Below, in pieces: positions 1 to 10,914 of a stretch of 64,000 nt of DNA. The stretch spans positions 36,177,501 to 36,241,500 of the forward strand of contig CP114481.1 in assembly GCA_027186245.1 (NCBI GenBank), in the 5' to 3' direction. The notes below the pieces were generated by a model. That model was not told the DNA's origin and searched no databases. It saw only the letters and a program-made list of their open reading frames with translations. The DNA comes from Coriaria nepalensis (taxonomy: Eukaryota > Streptophyta > Magnoliopsida > Cucurbitales > Coriariaceae). The first letter of the stretch is position 1. Every line of letters begins with the position of its first letter. The position numbers and the translations under genes were made by a program.

Positions 1-284
1 AAAGCAAGTCGAACGAATTCAATTTTTGCACTACAAACACAAGTTTTGTGCATAACATGCAAGTGATGAATGCAAGGAAAGTGTGCATTCATTTAACCTT
101 AAAATCATTTCAATGTGTCCTTTCAAGTCGATATCTTATTTCAAAGCAAGTCGAACGAATTCTATTTTTGCACTACAAACACAAGTTTTGTGCATAACTT
201 GCAAATGATCAATACAAGGAAAGTGTGCATTCGTTTAACCTTAAAATCATTTCAATATGTCATTTCAAGTCAATAACTTATTTC
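1..284 (+). repeat. Two older-type monomers at left edge
   Basis: Monomer 1-142 has AACATGCAAGTGATGAATG, CATTCATTTAACC and GTGTCCTTTCAAGTCGATATC. Monomer 143-284 has TCAATACAAGG and CAATATGTC. The same pair, in the same order, recurs at 40108-40391, 42093-42376, 48475-48758, 50601-50884, 60078-60361 and 62203-62486. It is therefore a conserved two-monomer module shared by otherwise different blocks. Its second member resembles HOR-A monomer 4. Confidence 0.9.
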
Positions 285-2410
285 AAAGCAAGTCGAACGA
301 ATTCAATTTTTGCAGTACAAACAGAAGTTTTGTGCATAACTTGCAAATGATCAATGCAAGGAAAGTGTGCATTCGTTTAACTTAAAATCATTTCAATGAG
401 TCATTTCAAGTCAATGACTTATTTCAAAGCAAGTTGAACGAATTCAATTTTTGCACTACAAACACAAGTTTTGTGCATAACTTGCAAATGATCATTGCAA
501 GGAAAGTGTGCATTCGTTTAACCTTAAAATCATTTCAATGAGTCATTTCAAGTCAATAACTTATTTCAAAGCAAGTCGAACGAATTCTATTTTTTCACTA
601 CAAACACAAGTTTTGTGCATAACTTGCAAATGATCAATGCAAGGAAAGTGTGCATTCGGTTAACCTTAAAATCATTTCAATGAGTCATTTCAAGTCAATA
701 ACTTATTTCAAAGCAAGTCGAACGAATTCAATTTTTGCAGTACAAACAGAAGTTTTGTGCATAACTTGCAAATGATCAATGCAAGGAAAGTGTGCATTCG
801 TTTAACTTAAAATCATTTCAATGAGTCATTTCAAGTCAATAAGTTATTTCCAACCAAGTCGAACGAATTCAATTTTTGCACTACAAACACAAGTTTTTTG
901 CATAACTTGCAAATGATCATTGCAAGGAAAGTGTGCATTCGTTTAACCTTAAAATCATTTCAATGAGTCATTTCAAGTCAATGACTTATTTCAAAGCAAG
1001 TTGAACAAATTCTATTTTTTCACTACAAACACAAGTTTTGTGCATAACTTGCAAATGATCAATGCAAGGAAAGTGTGCATTCGTTTAACCTTAAAATCAT
1101 TTCAATGAGTCATTTCAAGTCAATAACTTATTTCCAACCAAGTCGAACGAATTCAATTTTTGCACTACAAACCCAAGTTTTGTGCATAACTTGCAAATGA
1201 TCATTGCAAGGAAAGTGTGCATTCGTTTAACCTTAAAATCATTTCAATGAGTCATTTCAAGTCAATAAGTTATTTCAAAGCAAGTCGAACGAATTCTATT
1301 TTTGCAGTACAAACAGAAGTTTTGTGCATAACTTGCAAATGATCAATGCAAGGAAAGTGTGCATACGTTTAACTTAAAATCATTTCAATGAGTCATTTCA
1401 AGTCAATAAGTTATTTCCAACCAAGTCGAACGAATTCAATTTTTGCACTACAAACACAAGTTTTTTGCATAACTTGCAAATGATCATTGCAAGGAAAGTG
1501 TGCATTCGTTTAACCTTAAAATCATTTCAATGAGTCATTTCAAGTCAATGACTTATTTCAAAGCAAGTTGAACAAATTCTATTTTTTCACTACAAACACA
1601 AGTTTTGTGCATAACTTGCAAATGATCATTGCAAGGAAAGTGTGCATTCGTTTAACCTTAAAATCATTTCAATGAGTCATTTCAAGTCAATAACTTATTT
1701 CCAACCAAGTCGAACGAATTCAATTTTTGCACTACAAACCCAAGTTTTGTGCATAACTTGCAAATGATCATTGCAAGGAAAGTGTGCATTCGTTTAACCT
1801 TAAAATCATTTCAATGAGTCATTTCAAGTCAATAAGTTATTTCAAAGCAAGTCGAACGAATTCTATTTTTGCAGTACAAACAGAAGTTTTGTGCATAACT
1901 TGCAAATGATCAATGCAAGGAAAGTGTGCATTCGTTTAACTTAAAATCATTTCAATGAGTCATTTCAAGTCAATAAGTTATTTCCAACCAAGTCGAACGA
2001 ATTCAATTTTTGCACTACAAACACAAGTTTTTTGCATAACTTGCAAATGATCATTGCAAGGAAAGTGTGCATTCGTTTAACCTTAAAATCATTTCAATGA
2101 GTCATTTCAAGTCAATGACTTATTTCAAAGCAAGTTGAACAAATTCTATTTTTTCACTACAAACACAAGTTTTGTGCATAACTTGCAAATGATCATTGCA
2201 AGGAAAGTGTGCATTCGTTTAACCTTAAAATCATTTCAATGAGTCATTTCAAGTCAATAACTTATTTCCAACCAAGTCGAACGAATTCAATTTTTGCACT
2301 ACAAACCTAAGTTTTGTGCATAACTTGCAAATGATCATTGCAAGGAAAGTGTGCATTCGTTTAACCTTAAAATCATTTCAATGAGTCATTTCAAGTCAAT
2401 AAGTTATTTC
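285..2410 (+). repeat. 15-monomer variant of HOR-A (lacks monomers 1-4, extra 4-mer)
   Basis: Starts are 285, 426, 568, 710, 851, 993, 1135, 1277, 1418, 1560, 1702, 1844, 1985, 2127 and 2269. The order is HOR-A monomers 5-11 followed by two further 4-monomer blocks, so monomers 1-4 are missing and one extra 4-mer is present. Both are 567 bp, so the total stays exactly 2126 bp. From about 1260 the sequence already matches the sequence 2126 bp to its right, including the rare GCATACG at 1370 shared with 3489. Confidence 0.88.
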
Positions 2411-2578
2411 AAAGCAAGTCGAACGAATTCTATTTTTGCACTACAAACAAAAGTTTTTTGCATTATTTCCAAATGATCATTGCAAGGAAAGTGTGCATTC
2501 GTTTAACCTTAAAATCATTTCAATGAGTCATTTCAAGTCAATAACTTATTTCAAAGCAAGTCGAACGAATTCAATTTT

Positions 2579-2604
2579 TGCACTACAAACACAAGTTTTG
2601 TGCA
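2579..2604 (+). other. Small hairpin-capable dyad, present in most monomers
   Basis: Shown for one monomer. The outer arms TGCAC and GTGCA are perfect reverse complements; the inner arms CACAA and TTGTG flank a GTT loop. The two pairings share bases and exclude each other. Monomers with TTTTTTGCAT weaken both. No function is known from the sequence. Confidence 0.6.
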
Positions 2605-2608
2605 TAAC

Positions 2609-2627
2609 TTGCAAATGATCATTGCAA
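2609..2627 (+). other. Double TTGCAA palindrome around ATGATCAT
   Basis: In the TCATTGCAAGG class the 19-bp stretch is TTGCAA, ATGATCA, TTGCAA, with the 8-bp perfect palindrome ATGATCAT in the middle. The TCAATGCAAGG class breaks both the right TTGCAA and the centre by one base. It could bind a dimeric protein; this is inference from symmetry only. Confidence 0.5.
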
Positions 2628-2665
2628 GGAAAGTGTGCATTCGTTTAACCTTAAAATCATTTCAA

Positions 2666-2672
2666 TGAGTCA
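2666..2672 (+). promoter_or_regulatory. Perfect AP-1 (TGAGTCA) heptamer, repeated in nearly every monomer
   Basis: TGAGTCA is the canonical binding site of Jun/Fos-type bZIP dimers. It occurs at consensus 114-120 in 14 of 15 HOR-A monomers. It is missing where the monomer reads GTGTCC, CAATATGTC, CAATCAGTC or CAGTTAGTC. Whether any bZIP protein binds it in heterochromatin cannot be told from the sequence. Confidence 0.45.
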
Positions 2673-2977
2673 TTTCAAGTCAATAACTTATTTCAAAGCA
2701 AGTCGAACGAATTTAATTTTTGCAGTAGAAACAGAAGTTTTGTGCATAACTTGCAAATGATCAATGCAAGGAAAGTGTGCATTCGTTTAACTTAAAATCA
2801 TTTCAATGAGTCATTTCAAATCAATAATTTATTTCAAAGCAAGCCGAACGGATTCAATTTTTGCACAACAAACACAAGTTTTGTGCATAACTTGCAAATG
2901 ATCAATACAAGGAAAGTGTGCATTCGTTTAACCTTAAAATCATTTCAATATGTCATTTCAAGTCAATAACTTATTTC

Positions 2978-3118
2978 AAAGCAAGTCGAACGAATTCAAT
3001 TTTTGCAGTACAAACAGAAGTTTTGTGCATAACTTGCAAATGATCAATGCAAGGAAAGTGTGCATTCGTTTAACTTAAAATCATTTCAATGAGTCATTTC
3101 AAGTCAATGACTTATTTC
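2978..3118 (+). repeat. Reference short monomer (141 bp, S type)
   Basis: A representative of the short class. In the left half of the window the 1-bp deletion (AACTTAAAATC) nearly always occurs together with GCAGTACAAACAGAAG and TCAATGCAAGG, so these variants define a subfamily and not random noise. It is the fifth monomer of HOR-A; HOR-A carries four short monomers per unit (numbers 3, 5, 8 and 12), which gives 15 x 142 - 4 = 2126 bp. Confidence 0.92.
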
Positions 3119-3402
3119 AAAGCAAGTTGAACGAATTCAATTTTTGCACTACAAACACAAGTTTTGTGCATAACATGCAAATGATCATTGCAAGGAAAGT
3201 GTGCATTCGTTTAACCTTAAAATCATTTCAATGAGTCATTTCAAGTCAATAACTTATTTCAAAGCAAGTCGAACGAATTCTATTTTTTCACTACAAACAC
3301 AAGTTTTGTGCATAACTTGCAAATGATCAATGCAAGGAAAGTGTGCATTCGGTTAACCTTAAAATCATTTCAATGAGTCATTTCAAGTCAATAAGTTATT
3401 TC

Positions 3403-4536
3403 AAAGCAAGTCGAACGAATTCTATTTTTGCAGTACAAACAGAAGTTTTGTGCATAACTTGCAAATGATCAATGCAAGGAAAGTGTGCATACGTTTAACT
3501 TAAAATCATTTCAATGAGTCATTTCAAGTCAATAAGTTATTTCCAACCAAGTCGAACGAATTCAATTTTTGCACTACAAACACAAGTTTTTTGCATAACT
3601 TGCAAATGATCATTGCAAGGAAAGTGTGCATTCGTTTAACCTTAAAATCATTTCAATGAGTCATTTCAAGTCAATGACTTATTTCAAAGCAAGTTGAACA
3701 AATTCTATTTTTTCACTACAAACACAAGTTTTGTGCATAACTTGCAAATGATCATTGCAAGGAAAGTGTGCATTCGTTTAACCTTAAAATCATTTCAATG
3801 AGTCATTTCAAGTCAATAACTTATTTCCAACCAAGTCGAACGAATTCAATTTTTGCACTACAAACCCAAGTTTTGTGCATAACTTGCAAATGATCATTGC
3901 AAGGAAAGTGTGCATTCGTTTAACCTTAAAATCATTTCAATGAGTCATTTCAAGTCAATAAGTTATTTCAAAGCAAGTCGAACGAATTCTATTTTTGCAG
4001 TACAAACAGAAGTTTTGTGCATAACTTGCAAATGATCAATGCAAGGAAAGTGTGCATTCGTTTAACTTAAAATCATTTCAATGAGTCATTTCAAGTCAAT
4101 AAGTTATTTCCAACCAAGTCGAACGAATTCAATTTTTGCACTACAAACACAAGTTTTTTGCATAACTTGCAAATGATCATTGCAAGGAAAGTGTGCATTC
4201 GTTTAACCTTAAAATCATTTCAATGAGTCATTTCAAGTCAATGACTTATTTCAAAGCAAGTTGAACAAATTCTATTTTTTCACTACAAACACAAGTTTTG
4301 TGCATAACTTGCAAATGATCATTGCAAGGAAAGTGTGCATTCGTTTAACCTTAAAATCATTTCAATGAGTCATTTCAAGTCAATAACTTATTTCCAACCA
4401 AGTCGAACGAATTCAATTTTTGCACTACAAACCTAAGTTTTGTGCATAACTTGCAAATGATCATTGCAAGGAAAGTGTGCATTCGTTTAACCTTAAAATC
4501 ATTTCAATGAGTCATTTCAAGTCAATAAGTTATTTC
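3403..4536 (+). repeat. Nested tandem duplication of a 4-monomer block (2 x 567 bp)
   Basis: HOR-A monomers 8-11 (3403-3969) and 12-15 (3970-4536) are two copies of the same 4-monomer block: a 141-bp GCAG/CAGAAG monomer, a CAACCAAG/TTTTTTGCAT monomer, an AAGTTGAACAAATTC monomer and a CAACCAAG monomer with CCCAAG or CCTAAG. The block appears in every full HOR-A copy. It is present once in copy 6 and three times in copy 7 and in 285-2410. Confidence 0.92.
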
Positions 4537-6662
4537 AAAGCAAGTCGAACGAATTCTATTTTTGAACTACAAACAAAAGTTTTTTGCATTATTTCCAAAT
4601 GATCATTGCAAGGAAAGTGTGCATTCGTTTAACCTTAAAATCATTTCAATGAGTCATTTCAAGTCAATAACTTATTTCAAAGCAAGTCGAACGAATTCAA
4701 TTTTTGCACTACAAACACAAGTTTTGTGCATAACTTGCAAATGATCATTGCAAGGAAAGTGTGCATTCGTTTAACCTTAAAATCATTTCAATGAGTCATT
4801 TCAAGTCAATAACTTATTTCAAAGCAAGTCGAACGAATTTAATTTTTGCAGTAGAAACAGAAGTTTTGTGCATAACTTGCAAATGATCAATGCAAGGAAA
4901 GTGTGCATTCGTTTAACTTAAAATCATTTCAATGAGTCATTTCAAATCAATAATTTATTTCAAAGCAAGCGGAACGGATTCAATTTTTGCACAACAAACA
5001 CAAGTTTTGTGCATAACTTGCAAATGATCAATACAAGGAAAGTGTGCATTCGTTTAACCTTAAAATCATTTCAATATGTCATTTCAAGTCAATAACTTAT
5101 TTCAAAGCAAGTCGAACGAATTCAATTTTTGCAGTACAAACAGAAGTTTTGTGCATAACTTGCAAATGATCAATGCAAGGAAAGTGTGCATTCGTTTAAC
5201 TTAAAATCATTTCAATGAGTCATTTCAAGTCAATGACTTATTTCAAAGCAAGTTGAACGAATTCAATTTTTGCACTACAAACACAAGTTTTGTGCATAAC
5301 TTGCAAATGATCATTGCAAGGAAAGTGTGCATTCGTTTAACCTTAAAATCATTTCAATGAGTCATTTCAAGTCAATAACTTATTTCAAAGCAAGTCGAAC
5401 GAATTCTATTTTTTCACTACAAACACAAGTTTTGTGCATAACTTGCAAATGATCAATGCAAGGAAAGTGTGCATTCGGTTAACCTTAAAATCATTTCAAT
5501 GAGTCATTTCAAGTCAATAAGTTATTTCAAAGCAAGTCGAACGAATTCAATTTTTGCAGTACAAACAGAAGTTTTGTGCATAACTTGCAAATGATCAATG
5601 CAAGGAAAGTGTGCATTCGTTTAACTTAAAATCATTTCAATGAGTCATTTCAAGTCAATAAGTTATTTCCAACCAAGTCGAACGAATTCAATTTTTGCAC
5701 TACAAACACAAGTTTTTTGCATAACTTGCAAATGATCATTGCAAGGAAAGTGTGCATTCGTTTAACCTTAAAATCATTTCAATGAGTCATTTCAAGTCAA
5801 TGACTTATTTCAAAGCAAGTTGAACAAATTCTATTTTTTCACTACAAACACAAGTTTTGTGCATAACTTGCAAATGATCATTGCAAGGAAAGTGTGCATT
5901 CGTTTAACCTTAAAATCATTTCAATGAGTCATTTCAAGTCAATAACTTATTTCCAACCAAGTCGAACGAATTCAATTTTTGCACTACAAACCCAAGTTTT
6001 GTGCATAACTTGCAAATGATCATTGCAAGGAAAGTGTGCATTCGTTTAACCTTAAAATCATTTCAATGAGTCATTTCAAGTCAATAAGTTATTTCAAAGC
6101 AAGTCGAACGAATTCTATTTTTGCAGTACAAACAGAAGTTTTGTGCATAACTTGCAAATGATCAATGCAAGGAAAGTGTGCATTCGTTTAACTTAAAATC
6201 ATTTCAATGAGTCATTTCAAGTCAATAAGTTATTTCCAACCAAGTCGAACGAATTCAATTTTTGCACTACAAACACAAGTTTTTTGCATAACTTGCAAAT
6301 GATCATTGCAAGGAAAGTGTGCATTCGTTTAACCTTAAAATCATTTCAATGAGTCATTTCAAGTCAATGACTTATTTCAAAGCAAGTTGAACAAATTCTA
6401 TTTTTTCACTACAAACACAAGTTTTGTGCATAACTTGCAAATGATCATTGCAAGGAAAGTGTGCATTCGTTTAACCTTAAAATCATTTCAATGAGTCATT
6501 TCAAGTCAATAACTTATTTCCAACCAAGTCGAACGAATTCAATTTTTGCACTACAAACCTAAGTTTTGTGCATAACTTGCAAATGATCATTGCAAGGAAA
6601 GTGTGCATTCGTTTAACCTTAAAATCATTTCAATGAGTCATTTCAAGTCAATAAGTTATTTC
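4537..6662 (+). repeat. HOR-A copy 2 (2126 bp)
   Basis: Same 15-monomer order as copy 1, offset by exactly 2126 bp. Private or shared variants: TTGAACTAC in monomer 1 near 4562 (C to A), and AAGCGGAACGG at 4971 in monomer 4 (C to G), which is also found in copy 6 but not in copies 3-5. Monomer 7 ends AATAAGTT as in copy 1. Confidence 0.95.
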
Positions 6663-8788
6663 AAAGCAAGTCGAACGAATTCTATTTTTGCACTACAAAC
6701 AAAAGTTTTTTGCATTATTTCCAAATGATCATTGCAAGGAAAGTGTGCATTCGTTTAACCTTAAAATCATTTCAATGAGTCATTTCAAGTCAATAACTTA
6801 TTTCAAAGCAAGTCGAACGAATTCAATTTTTGCACTACAAACACAAGTTTTGTGCATAACTTGCAAATGATCATTGCAAGGAAAGTGTGCATTCGTTTAA
6901 CCTTAAAATCATTTCAATGAGTCATTTCAAGTCAATAACTTATTTCAAAGCAAGTCGAACGAATTTAATTTTTGCAGTAGAAACAGAAGTTTTGTGCATA
7001 ACTTGCAAATGATCAATGCAAGGAAAGTGTGCATTCGTTTAACTTAAAATCATTTCAATGAGTCATTTCAAATCAATAATTTATTTCAAAGCAAGCCGAA
7101 CGGATTCAATTTTTGCACAACAAACACAAGTTTTGTGCATAACTTGCAAATGATCAATACAAGGAAAGTGTGCATTCGTTTAACCTTAAAATCATTTCAA
7201 TATGTCATTTCAAGTCAATAACTTATTTCAAAGCAAGTCGAACGAATTCAATTTTTGCAGTACAAACAGAAGTTTTGTGCATAACTTGCAAATGATCAAT
7301 GCAAGGAAAGTGTGCATTCGTTTAACTTAAAATCATTTCAATGAGTCATTTCAAGTCAATGACTTATTTCAAAGCAAGTTGAACGAATTCAATTTTTGCA
7401 CTACAAACACAAGTTTTGTGCATAACTTGCAAATGATCATTGCAAGGAAAGTGTGCATTCGTTTAACCTTAAAATCATTTCAATGAGTCATTTCAAGTCA
7501 ATAACTTATTTCAAAGCAAGTCGAACGAATTCTATTTTTTCACTACAAACACAAGTTTTGTGCATAACTTGCAAATGATCAATGCAAGGAAAGTGTGCAT
7601 TCGGTTAACCTTAAAATCATTTCAATGAGTCATTTCAAGTCAATAACTTATTTCAAAGCAAGTCGAACGAATTCAATTTTTGCAGTACAAACAGAAGTTT
7701 TGTGCATAACTTGCAAATGATCAATGCAAGGAAAGTGTGCATTCGTTTAACTTAAAATCATTTCAATGAGTCATTTCAAGTCAATAAGTTATTTCCAACC
7801 AAGTCGAACGAATTCAATTTTTGCACTACAAACACAAGTTTTTTGCATAACTTGCAAATGATCATTGCAAGGAAAGTGTGCATTCGTTTAACCTTAAAAT
7901 CATTTCAATGAGTCATTTCAAGTCAATGACTTATTTCAAAGCAAGTTGAACAAATTCTATTTTTTCACTACAAACACAAGTTTTGTGCATAACTTGCAAA
8001 TGATCATTGCAAGGAAAGTGTGCATTCGTTTAACCTTAAAATCATTTCAATGAGTCATTTCAAGTCAATAACTTATTTCCAACCAAGTCGAACGAATTCA
8101 ATTTTTGCACTACAAACCCAAGTTTTGTGCATAACTTGCAAATGATCATTGCAAGGAAAGTGTGCATTCGTTTAACCTTAAAATCATTTCAATGAGTCAT
8201 TTCAAGTCAATAAGTTATTTCAAAGCAAGTCGAACGAATTCTATTTTTGCAGTACAAACAGAAGTTTTGTGCATAACTTGCAAATGATCAATGCAAGGAA
8301 AGTGTGCATTCGTTTAACTTAAAATCATTTCAATGAGTCATTTCAAGTCAATAAGTTATTTCCAACCAAGTCGAACGAATTCAATTTTTGCACTACAAAC
8401 ACAAGTTTTTTGCATAACTTGCAAATGATCATTGCAAGGAAAGTGTGCATTCGTTTAACCTTAAAATCATTTCAATGAGTCATTTCAAGTCAATGACTTA
8501 TTTCAAAGCAAGTTGAACAAATTCTATTTTTTCACTACAAACACAAGTTTTGTGCATAACTTGCAAATGATCATTGCAAGGAAAGTGTGCATTCGTTTAA
8601 CCTTAAAATCATTTCAATGAGTCATTTCAAGTCAATAACTTATTTCCAACCAAGTCGAACGAATTCAATTTTTGCACTACAAACCTAAGTTTTGTGCATA
8701 ACTTGCAAATGATCATTGCAAGGAAAGTGTGCATTCGTTTAACCTTAAAATCATTTCAATGAGTCATTTCAAGTCAATAAGTTATTTC
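6663..8788 (+). repeat. HOR-A copy 3 (2126 bp)
   Basis: Same monomer order and length. Monomer 7 ends AATAACTT, unlike copies 1 and 2, and monomer 8 begins GAATTCAATT. I saw no private variant by eye. Confidence 0.95.
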
Positions 8789-10914
8789 AAAGCAAGTCGA
8801 ACGAATTCTATTTTTGCACTACAAACAAAAGTTTTTTGCATTATTTCCAAATGATCATTGCAAGGAAAGTGTGCATTCGTTTAACCTTAAAATCATTTCA
8901 ATGAGTCATTTCAAGTCAATAACTTATTTCAAAGCAAGTCGAACGAATTCAATTTTTGCACTACAAACACAAGTTTTGTGCATAACTTGCAAATGATCAT
9001 TGCAAGGAAAGTGTGCATTCGTTTAACCTTAAAATCATTTCAATGAGTCATTTCAAGTCAATAACTTATTTCAAAGCAAGTCGAACGAATTTAATTTTTG
9101 CAGTAGAAACAGAAGTTTTGTGCATAACTTGCAAATGATCAATGCAAGGAAAGTGTGCATTCGTTTAACTTAAAATCATTTCAATGAGTCATTTCAAATC
9201 AATAATTTATTTCAAAGCAAGCCGAACGGATTCAATTTTTGCACAACAAACACAAGTTTTGTGCATAACTTGCAAATGATCAATACAAGGAAAGTGTGCA
9301 TTCGTTTAACCTTAAAATCATTTCAATATGTCATTTCAAGTCAATAACTTATTTCAAAGCAAGTCGAACGAATTCAATTTTTGCAGTACAAACAGAAGTT
9401 TTGTGCATAACTTGCAAATGATCAATGCAAGGAAAGTGTGCATTCGTTTAACTTAAAATCATTTCAATGAGTCATTTCAAGTCAATGACTTATTTCAAAG
9501 CAAGTTGAACGAATTCAATTTTTGCACTACAAACACAAGTTTTGTGCATAACTTGCAAATGATCATTGCAAGGAAAGTGTGCATTCGTTTAACCTTAAAA
9601 TCATTTCAATGAGTCATTTCAAGTCAATAACTTATTTCAAAGCAAGTCGAACGAATTCTATTTTTTCACTACAAACACAAGTTTTGTGCATAACTTGCAA
9701 ATGATCAATGCAAGGAAAGTGTGCATTCGGTTAACCTTAAAATCATTTCAATGAGTCATTTCAAGTCAATAACTTATTTCAAAGCAAGTCGAACGAATTC
9801 AATTTTTGCAGTACAAACAGAAGTTTTGTGCATAACTTGCAAATGATCAATGCAAGGAAAGTGTGCATTCGTTTAACTTAAAATCATTTCAATGAGTCAT
9901 TTCAAGTCAATAAGTTATTTCCAACCAAGTCGAACGAATTCAATTTTTGCACTACAAACACAAGTTTTTTGCATAACTTGCAAATGATCATTGCAAGGAA
10001 AGTGTGCATTCGTTTAACCTTAAAATCATTTCAATGAGTCATTTCAAGTCAATGACTTATTTCAAAGCAAGTTGAACAAATTCTATTTTTTCACTACAAA
10101 CACAAGTTTTGTGCATAACTTGCAAATGATCATTGCAAGGAAAGTGTGCATTCGTTTAACCTTAAAATCATTTCAATGAGTCATTTCAAGTCAATAACTT
10201 ATTTCCAACCAAGTCGAACGAATTCAATTTTTGCACTACAAACCCAAGTTTTGTGCATAACTTGCAAATGATCATTGCAAGGAAAGTGTGCATTCGTTTA
10301 ACCTTAAAATCATTTCAATGAGTCATTTCAAGTCAATAAGTTATTTCAAAGCAAGTCGAACGAATTCTATTTTTGCAGTACAAACAGAAGTTTTGTGCAT
10401 AACTTGCAAATGATCAATGCAAGGAAAGTGTGCATTCGTTTAACTTAAAATCATTTCAATGAGTCATTTCAAGTCAATAAGTTATTTCCAACCAAGTCGA
10501 ACGAATTCAATTTTTGCACTACAAACACAAGTTTTTTGCATAACTTGCAAATGATCATTGCAAGGAAAGTGTGCATTCGTTTAACCTTAAAATCATTTCA
10601 ATGAGTCATTTCAAGTCAATGACTTATTTCAAAGCAAGTTGAACAAATTCTATTTTTTCACTACAAACACAAGTTTTGTGCATAACTTGCAAATGATCAT
10701 TGCAAGGAAAGTGTGCATTCGTTTAACCTTAAAATCATTTCAATGAGTCATTTCAAGTCAATAACTTATTTCCAACCAAGTCGAACGAATTCAATTTTTG
10801 CACTACAAACCTAAGTTTTGTGCATAACTTGCAAATGATCATTGCAAGGAAAGTGTGCATTCGTTTAACCTTAAAATCATTTCAATGAGTCATTTCAAGT
10901 CAATAAGTTATTTC
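8789..10914 (+). repeat. HOR-A copy 4 (2126 bp)
   Basis: Same monomer order and length as copy 3. The two look identical or nearly so by eye across the unit. Confidence 0.95.

Larger units (their letters stand above)
2553..2694 (+). repeat. Reference long monomer (142 bp, L type)
   Basis: A representative of the long class. It has GAATTCAA, GCACTACAAACACAAG, the TCATTGCAAGG form and the CC of AACCTTAAAATC. It carries the EcoRI site, the short hairpin around CACAAGTTTTGTG, two TTGCAA palindromes and TGAGTCA. It is the second monomer of HOR-A and recurs every 2126 bp at 4679, 6805, 8931 and 11057. Confidence 0.95.
2411..4536 (+). repeat. HOR-A copy 1 (15 monomers, 2126 bp)
   Basis: Monomer starts: 2411, 2553, 2695, 2836, 2978, 3119, 3261, 3403, 3544, 3686, 3828, 3970, 4111, 4253, 4395. 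Diagnostic variants: monomer 1 GCATTATTTCC; 3 GAATTTAATT and CAGTAGAAACAG; 4 GCCGAACGGATTC, GCACAACAAAC and CAATATGTC; 6 AAGTTGAACGAATTC; 7 CATTCGGTTAACC; 9 and 13 CAACCAAG with TTTTTTGCAT; 10 and 14 AAGTTGAACAAATTC; 11 AAACCCAAG; 15 AAACCTAAG. Copy-specific changes: monomer 6 has AACATGCAAATG, and monomer 8 has GAATTCTATT and GCATACG. Confidence 0.95.

Noticed and set aside
11..20. Heat-shock element in GAACGAATTC
   Set aside because: The GAA and TTC units lack the two-base spacing required of a heat-shock element, and no third unit is present.
85..105. CENP-B box-like motif (ATTCGTTTAACC region of each monomer)
   Set aside because: TTCG and the central A of the CENP-B box core pattern are present, but the CGGG half is TTAA. 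Half a match in AT-rich DNA is not enough to call a box.
2436..2618. Recurring 60-codon open frame (also 4562, 6688, 8814, 10940, 13066, 14625, 17318, 19444, 23976, 31910, 34321, 36163, 37297, 44245)
   Set aside because: It starts with TTG, not ATG, lies wholly inside the satellite, and exists because the type-1 monomer reads GCATTATTTCC instead of GCATAACTTGC, which removes a stop. The next monomer is read in another frame. There is no conserved coding signal; the identity between copies is due to the HOR.
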